From NCBI GenBank assembly GCA_002509325.1, contig DADO01000191.1, positions 1,189 to 10,666 of the forward strand: a stretch of DNA of 9,478 nucleotides, in the 5' to 3' direction. This DNA is from Methanosarcina sp. UBA402 (GTDB taxonomy: Archaea > Halobacteriota > Methanosarcinia > Methanosarcinales > Methanosarcinaceae). Shown here one piece after another: positions 5,740 through 9,478 of the stretch. Positions within the stretch are counted from its first letter, which is position 1, and every line of letters starts with the position of its first letter. Below the pieces are notes generated by a model. The model saw nothing but the letters and a program-made list of their open reading frames with translations. It was not told the origin of the DNA and did not search any database. The position numbers and the translations under genes were made by a program.

Positions 5740-5815
5740 CCAGGACACAACCCCTGGAATCTGAAAAACAAATCAATTCACACACAGCTTTTCGCTTCAC
5801 TAGGAGAAGAGCTGT
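5740..5815 (+). other. Two hairpins between the duplicated promoter copies
   Basis: Hairpin 1 is CCAGG (5740-5744) / CCTGG (5753-5757). Hairpin 2 is ACAGCTTTTC (5784-5793) / GAAGAGCTGT (5806-5815), 10 bp with one G-U pair and a 12-nt loop. If transcription began at the distal copy, both would lie in a leader of about 160 nt and could be regulatory. No T-run follows, so they are not obvious terminators. Confidence 0.35.
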
Positions 5816-5825
5816 TATCTTTGGA

Positions 5826-5845
5826 ATTATCACAAGTAATATATA
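5826..5845 (+). promoter_or_regulatory. Proximal promoter of the homocysteine operon
   Basis: The second copy of ATTATCACAAGTAATATATA places a TATA box at 5838-5845. Transcription would start near 5868-5872, leaving a short leader with GAGGAA (5885-5890) before the ATG at 5896. Confidence 0.5.
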
Positions 5846-5895
5846 ATTCGAATAAATATTACCCTCAAGATGAGTTTACAAAAAGAGGAACCTCA

Positions 5896-7395
5896 ATGAT
5901 TAAAAAATCGGTTCATGAGATTAATAGAAAAATAGAAGATGGAAGCGTCAATGTAGTGACAGCCGAGGAAATGGTCACAATTGTTGAGGAGCTTGGCGCT
6001 GAAGGGGCTGCAAAAGAAGTAGATGTGGTTACGACAGGTACGTTCGGAGCTATGTGCTCTTCTGGCTTGATGCTTAACCTCGGACATTCCGAACCCCCTA
6101 TTAAAATCCAGAAGTTATGGTTTAACCATGTAGAAGCATATAGTGGAGTAGCAGCCGTAGATGCTTACCTGGGGGCAGCCCAGATCTCAGATACACGAGG
6201 AATCCAGTATGGTGGAGCTCATGTCATTGAGGATCTTCTCAGGGGCAAAGATATCGATGTCCATGCAACTTCGTATGGGACAGACTGTTATCCAAGGAAA
6301 GTGCTTGATACGACAATCACGCTTGAAGACCTTAACGAAGCCATTCTTCTTAATCCAAGGAATGCTTACCAGAAATATGCAGCAGCAACCAACAGTTCCA
6401 AAAGAACTCTAAACACTTATATGGGGGAGCTTCTGCCCAATTTCGGAAATGTAACCTATTCCGGGGCAGGTGTACTCTCGCCCCTCTCAAACGATCCAGA
6501 TTATGAAACTATAGGCATGGGAACAAGGATTTTCATAGGAGGAGCTCAGGGCTATGTTATAGGGAACGGAACTCAGCATTCTCCTTCTTCTGGTTTTGGA
6601 ACTCTCATGCTCAAAGGTAACCTTAAGGAGATGAACCCTGACTATTTGAGAGCTGCTTCCTTTGCCGGATACGGGACCACCCTCTATATGGGAATTGGAA
6701 TTCCTATCCCTATCCTTAACGAAAGGCTTGCTGCCGCAACTGCAGTCCGTGATGAGGACATCATAACCAGTATCCAGGATTATGCTGTGGGAAGCCGGGA
6801 AAAACCGACTATCAAAAACGTAAATTATGCCGAACTCAGGTCAGGTTCGGTGCAGATTGATGGAAAAGACGTGCCCACTTCTTCACTTTCAAGTTTCAAG
6901 AATGCGAGAAAAATTGCAAATGAACTAAAGGAATGGGTAAAACTCGGAAAATTCTTTGTCAGCATGCCCTTGGAAAGGCTGCCTGCTGAAGGGCTTGCCA
7001 AAACCATGAAACAGACGCAAGCCATACCTCTAGTTAAAGATGTCATGTCCAGTTTTTTTGTAGCCATCAAAAAAGACCAAACTATCCAGGACGCGGCAAA
7101 AAAAATCTGGGTGAACTCTTTTAATCACCTGATCGTGATTTCTGACACTGGTGAACTGGTCGGGATCCTGACCGCGTGGGACATCTCTAAAGCCGTTGCA
7201 GAAAACTGTTTTGATTCGGTGGAAAGCGTTATGACAAAAAAAGTGCTGACCTGTGATCCGAACGAGCCTGTGGACCTTGCAGCCAGACGGCTGGACCGCT
7301 TTGGGGTGTCTGCGATGCCGGTGATCGATACTCAGAGGCGGGTTCTCGGGATAATTACAAGTGACAACATAAGCAAGCTCCTTGCAAGGAGGTAA
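5896..7395 (+). CDS. L-aspartate semialdehyde sulfurtransferase (DUF39 + CBS pair), MA1821-type
   Basis: A 499-residue cytoplasmic enzyme that forms homocysteine from aspartate semialdehyde using sulfide-derived sulfur, the methanogen route described for M. acetivorans MA1821/MA1822. The DUF39 (HcyBio) domain spans about 1-375, with conserved stretches VVTTGTFGAMCSSG, HATSYGTDCYPRK and GAQGYVIGNGTQHSPSSGFG. Cys54 and Cys131 fall at the positions I recall for the two conserved cysteines of the M. acetivorans enzyme, which also supports this start. Two CBS domains follow (about 384-437 and 446-497; VMSSFFVAIKKDQTI, GILTAWDIS, VMTKKVLTCDPNEP, GIITSDNIS) and probably sense adenosyl ligands such as SAM. 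The ATG at 5896 has GAGGAA 5 nt upstream; a TTG at 5821 would add 25 residues read from promoter sequence and was rejected. The stop overlaps the first ATG of the ferredoxin gene. Confidence 0.93.
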   Translation: MIKKSVHEINRKIEDGSVNVVTAEEMVTIVEELGAEGAAKEVDVVTTGTFGAMCSSGLMLNLGHSEPPIKIQKLWFNHVEAYSGVAAVDAYLGAAQISDTRGIQYGGAHVIEDLLRGKDIDVHATSYGTDCYPRKVLDTTITLEDLNEAILLNPRNAYQKYAAATNSSKRTLNTYMGELLPNFGNVTYSGAGVLSPLSNDPDYETIGMGTRIFIGGAQGYVIGNGTQHSPSSGFGTLMLKGNLKEMNPDYLRAASFAGYGTTLYMGIGIPIPILNERLAAATAVRDEDIITSIQDYAVGSREKPTIKNVNYAELRSGSVQIDGKDVPTSSLSSFKNARKIANELKEWVKLGKFFVSMPLERLPAEGLAKTMKQTQAIPLVKDVMSSFFVAIKKDQTIQDAAKKIWVNSFNHLIVISDTGELVGILTAWDISKAVAENCFDSVESVMTKKVLTCDPNEPVDLAARRLDRFGVSAMPVIDTQRRVLGIITSDNISKLLARR

Positions 7396-7400
7396 TGAAC

Positions 7401-7787
7401 ATGAAAATAAAGATCACCATCCCTACCGAAAGAATCCACAACCCGATCATCTCCGAGTCCATAGTCGAAACCGGAATCCTGATTAATATAATGGTCGCAA
7501 ATATTGACTCAACCTACGGGGAATTGATTGCGGACGTGAACGAATTCAGGTTCGATAAGATCAAAAAAGCTCTTGAATCCAGGGGGGCGATAGTTTCCAT
7601 CCTAGACCAGCCCATTCACAGGGATGAGGAAGAATGTATCGAGTGCGGGGCCTGTATTTCTGTCTGCCCGATGAATGTATATTCTTTTGACAATGACTGG
7701 AGTGTCCTGGTAGATGAAAAGAAGTGCATCCAGTGCGGCGTGTGCATCAAGATGTGTCCGCATGGGGCTTTGAAACTGGGAGAATAA
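7401..7787 (+). CDS. NIL-domain ferredoxin, iron-sulfur subunit of the homocysteine system (MA1822-type)
   Basis: A 128-residue protein with an N-terminal NIL domain (about 1-73; IHNPIISESIVETGILINIM, DVNEFRFDKIKKALESRGA) and two [4Fe-4S] clusters: CIECGACISVCP (Cys79, 82, 85, 89) and CIQCGVCIKMCP (Cys109, 112, 115, 119). In M. acetivorans the equivalent protein works with the DUF39 enzyme, supplying electrons or handling sulfur for sulfide-dependent homocysteine synthesis. An ATG at 7395 overlaps the upstream stop (TAATG), but AAGGAGG at 7386-7392 sits 8 nt before the ATG at 7401 and only 2 nt before the other, so 7401 is preferred. The pair is translationally coupled. A T-rich tract beginning near 7845 would end the operon. 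Confidence 0.92.
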   Translation: MKIKITIPTERIHNPIISESIVETGILINIMVANIDSTYGELIADVNEFRFDKIKKALESRGAIVSILDQPIHRDEEECIECGACISVCPMNVYSFDNDWSVLVDEKKCIQCGVCIKMCPHGALKLGE

Positions 7788-7844
7788 AGAAAGGAATAGA
7801 CTCAAGAGAGGGATTATCGAACCACAAAAATCTTCCTTGACAAC

Positions 7845-7858
7845 TTTTTATTTTTTCC
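7845..7858 (+). terminator. T-rich terminator of the homocysteine operon
   Basis: TTTTTATTTTTT, about 60 nt after the ferredoxin stop, is the first of several U-tracts in the transcript and fits archaeal U-run-dependent termination. Further T-runs follow in the polypyrimidine tract. Confidence 0.55.
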
Positions 7859-7985
7859 GATTTTCCCGGGTTTCCTCTTTTTCTTATCTTCTTTCTCTCC
7901 TTACTTTTCCTAGTTTTCTCCATCTCTATTCCTTATTTTTAGTTCTTTTTTATCCTCTCTCGTCTCCAGTACTTTTTGTTCTCTT
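7859..7985 (+). other. Polypyrimidine tract
   Basis: Within 7861-7980, 102 of 120 bases are C or T, in mixed CT order with several T-runs. A frame through it translates to Phe/Leu/Ser-rich nonsense and is not a gene. It may act as a reinforced terminator separating the operon from the DUF166 gene. Confidence 0.7.
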
Positions 7986-8298
7986 TGATTATGTACGAGA
8001 TTTCATTATGGATACCGATTTCTATTTCGAAACTCCCCTTATTTATAGATTGAAACAAATAATTATAAAGTAGAATAACAAAAATAGAATAAAGCATTAA
8101 AGTGATGGCTGCCTGAACTGGATATTTGCAGTTTCTCGGCGGCTTCTAAAAATAATCTGCAGTGAACGGTGTTTACAGTTCTGAATGGTGTTCCCTGTAT
8201 TTTAATCTTGAGGGATACAGTAGACCGGAGTTTTAGCATTACAAAACAAAGAGAAAATTACAAAATATCGCTAAAAGTTTTTAAAATTGGAGTAAGCC
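7986..8298. other. Upstream region of the DUF166 gene
   Basis: No gene is seen. TATA-like stretches occur at 8041-8048 (ATTTATAG), which would give a leader of over 200 nt, and weakly at 8262-8268. An inverted repeat CTGTAT (8195-8200) / ATACAG (8215-8220) with a 14-nt loop lies in the possible leader. GGAG at 8289-8292 is the ribosome-binding site of the next gene. Confidence 0.4.
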
Positions 8299-9105
8299 AT
8301 GAAGATCCTTGTACTCTACTCAGGCGAACTTGGGAAGAAAGTTATCCAGAACCTGATCAACGCGGGAAATTTCTGCGTATCCTGTGGGGAACTCTGTAAC
8401 CACTGCAGACAAGCCAGGAAGTCCTACGCGAACCTGATAGTAGGAATTCATGAATTTCCTCAAGACCTTCCCACGTTTATAGAAGAGCCAGGGCAGTACA
8501 TGCCTCAAAAGCTTCCAGAATGTGACCTGATACTTGCTATTGGCATCCACCCCGACCTTCTTATAGCCCTTCCCGATGTCGCACAGAATACAAAGGCAAA
8601 AGCCGTAATCGCACCTTCTGAAGATTCAAAGAAAACTCCTGCAGGTGTCCTTGAACAGCTTAGAAAAGAGCTTGAAGCCATTGGGGTTGAGTTTGAGGGA
8701 CCAAAACCTTTTTGTGCTCTTGAAAAAACCGGAAAGCCCATTATAGACGCGTTCGTTGACCTTGGCTTCGGAAAACCTGTGTTAAGGATCGAAACAAGCC
8801 CTGACGGAAAGATGTTCATAGGCGCAGGCGTTCTCAGAGATGCCCCTTGCGGTTCCACCTGGTTTGTTGCAAAGAAACTTGGGTGGACTGATGTTCCAGG
8901 ATATAAAGAAACCATTTCAGGAGCTCATCACTCTTACCCCTGTACCGCCAGCATGGACAAAGACCCCCAGCTAGGGGACACTATTCTACATAAAGCCGGA
9001 TATATCATCAGGGAAGCTGTCGAAAATGGAATGGAGTGTGCAAAAAAGGAAAAAGCTAGGACGTCTGCAGTCTGGAGGGACGATATCTCAAGCTCTAGCT
9101 CCTGA
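8299..9105 (+). CDS. DUF166 family protein with an N-terminal four-cysteine cluster
   Basis: A 268-residue cytoplasmic protein of the archaeal DUF166 family, whose biochemical role is not established to my knowledge. It starts with a short Rossmann-like strand-turn (MKILVLYSGELGKKVI), followed by CVSCGELCNHC (Cys26, 29, 33, 36), spaced C-x2-C-x3-C-x2-C as in metal or Fe-S sites. Conserved-looking blocks follow: DLILAIGIHPDLL (76-88), the GAGVLRDAPCGSTWFVAKKL region (Cys184) and GAHHSYPCTASM (Cys215), with paired His next to the latter. This Cys/His set suggests a metal-binding or redox enzyme. The ATG has GGAG 6 nt upstream. The tail ends in a Ser-rich DDISSSSS, and its stop codon lies in a 22-bp tandem duplication. 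It stands alone, with no obvious operon partner. Confidence 0.8.
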   Translation: MKILVLYSGELGKKVIQNLINAGNFCVSCGELCNHCRQARKSYANLIVGIHEFPQDLPTFIEEPGQYMPQKLPECDLILAIGIHPDLLIALPDVAQNTKAKAVIAPSEDSKKTPAGVLEQLRKELEAIGVEFEGPKPFCALEKTGKPIIDAFVDLGFGKPVLRIETSPDGKMFIGAGVLRDAPCGSTWFVAKKLGWTDVPGYKETISGAHHSYPCTASMDKDPQLGDTILHKAGYIIREAVENGMECAKKEKARTSAVWRDDISSSSS

Positions 9106-9141
9106 AAAGTAAGTATTAGGCTCCTGAAAAGTAAGTATTAG
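9098..9141 (+). repeat. Exact 22-bp tandem duplication across the DUF166 stop codon
   Basis: Units 9098-9119 and 9120-9141 are identical (begin GCTCCTGAAAAGTAAG). The first contains the TGA stop at 9103-9105, so the second copy is untranslated. Perfect identity implies a recent slippage event. Confidence 0.9.
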
Positions 9142-9474
9142 ACATTACCAAATATTCTGACGAATACTACAATTAAAAATATTAAAAATCGAAATTTCTT
9201 AATTTAGTTCCAACAAGAAAATAACGCATTACTTATCGCCTCTCGGCAGAGTTGGGCCCTAAATCAAATACTGACAAAAGCTCAGTAAGCACGCTTCTTG
9301 AAAAAATATTAGAACCTGAGCCGGATCCATTTACTACTGGATTGACCTGGCCCTGTAATTATTAAAATTATTGAATAAAAGCATAAGGGATCTAGGATTA
9401 AATTCCCTGAAGATAACACTTCCTGTTCCCTTTAATATGCTTAGTTACAATAGATGCACCTACTGGAGAAGTAC
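9142..9474. other. Spacer with a possible coding remnant
   Basis: Mostly AT-rich. One plus-strand frame stays open from 9225 to a TAA at 9363-9365 and has a protein-like middle (LGPKSNTDKSSVSTLLEKIL, then EPEPDPFTTGLTWPCN), but it lacks a convincing start (only TTG at 9252, no ribosome-binding site). It may be a gene fragment. Towards the end, TTTAATATG near 9431-9439 could be the TATA box of a gene beginning at the window edge. Confidence 0.35.
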
Positions 9475-9478
9475 ATGA
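9475..9478 (+). CDS. Possible start codon of a gene cut by the window edge
   Basis: The last bases read TGGAGAAGTACATGA: GGAG, a 6-nt spacer, then ATG at 9475-9477. With a TATA-like TTTAATATG about 40 nt upstream, this is a well-formed archaeal gene start. Nothing can be said about the product. Confidence 0.35.

Noticed and set aside
5821..5895. Upstream TTG start of the DUF39 gene, adding 25 residues
   Set aside because: The extension reads through the duplicated promoter segment; ATG 5896 has a ribosome-binding site and puts Cys54 and Cys131 at the positions recalled for the family.
7837..8073. 78-residue Phe/Leu/Ser-rich plus-strand frame
   Set aside because: A by-product of the polypyrimidine tract; no ribosome-binding site.
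8505..8915. 136-residue minus-strand frame inside the DUF166 gene
   Set aside because: Antisense shadow of a well-supported gene, with no family resemblance.

Overview
The window looks like chromosomal DNA of a methanogenic archaeon of the genus Methanosarcina. The evidence is a DUF39-CBS gene followed by a NIL-ferredoxin gene (the order known from M. acetivorans MA1821-MA1822), a DUF166 gene, an archaeal membrane-anchored winged-helix regulator, archaeal TATA-type promoters with T-rich terminators, and long AT-rich intergenic stretches. The genus is inferred from gene families; no search was run.

Layout. Positions 11-508 (minus) hold a TPR protein that stops in the middle of a repeat. After about 1 kb of mostly empty DNA comes a small secreted-protein gene (1507-1902, plus) with three 14-residue repeats. 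A membrane-anchored winged-helix regulator (2117-3037, minus) is followed, after another gap, by a second small secreted-protein gene (3869-4204, minus). Positions 4450-5600 are a decayed zone: a G-run cluster with a possible structured RNA, AT-rich 36-bp tandem repeats, an unidentified gene tail, and the N-terminal third of a frameshifted IS1634-type transposase. Next come the homocysteine-forming pair (5896-7395 and 7401-7787, plus), a polypyrimidine spacer, and the DUF166 gene (8299-9105, plus). The right edge probably holds the start codon of a further gene.

How the genes work together. The 5896/7401 pair is a translationally coupled operon for sulfide-dependent conversion of aspartate semialdehyde to homocysteine; the third known partner (COG2122) is not in the window. 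The most unusual feature is that the two small secreted-protein genes, on opposite strands and flanking the regulator gene, share an ungapped 83-nt promoter segment (71/83 identical) and a related signal-peptide coding stretch (45/57 identical), while leaders and mature proteins are unrelated. This looks like a promoter plus signal-peptide cassette carrying diverged secreted products. The membrane regulator between them is a natural, but unproven, candidate controller.
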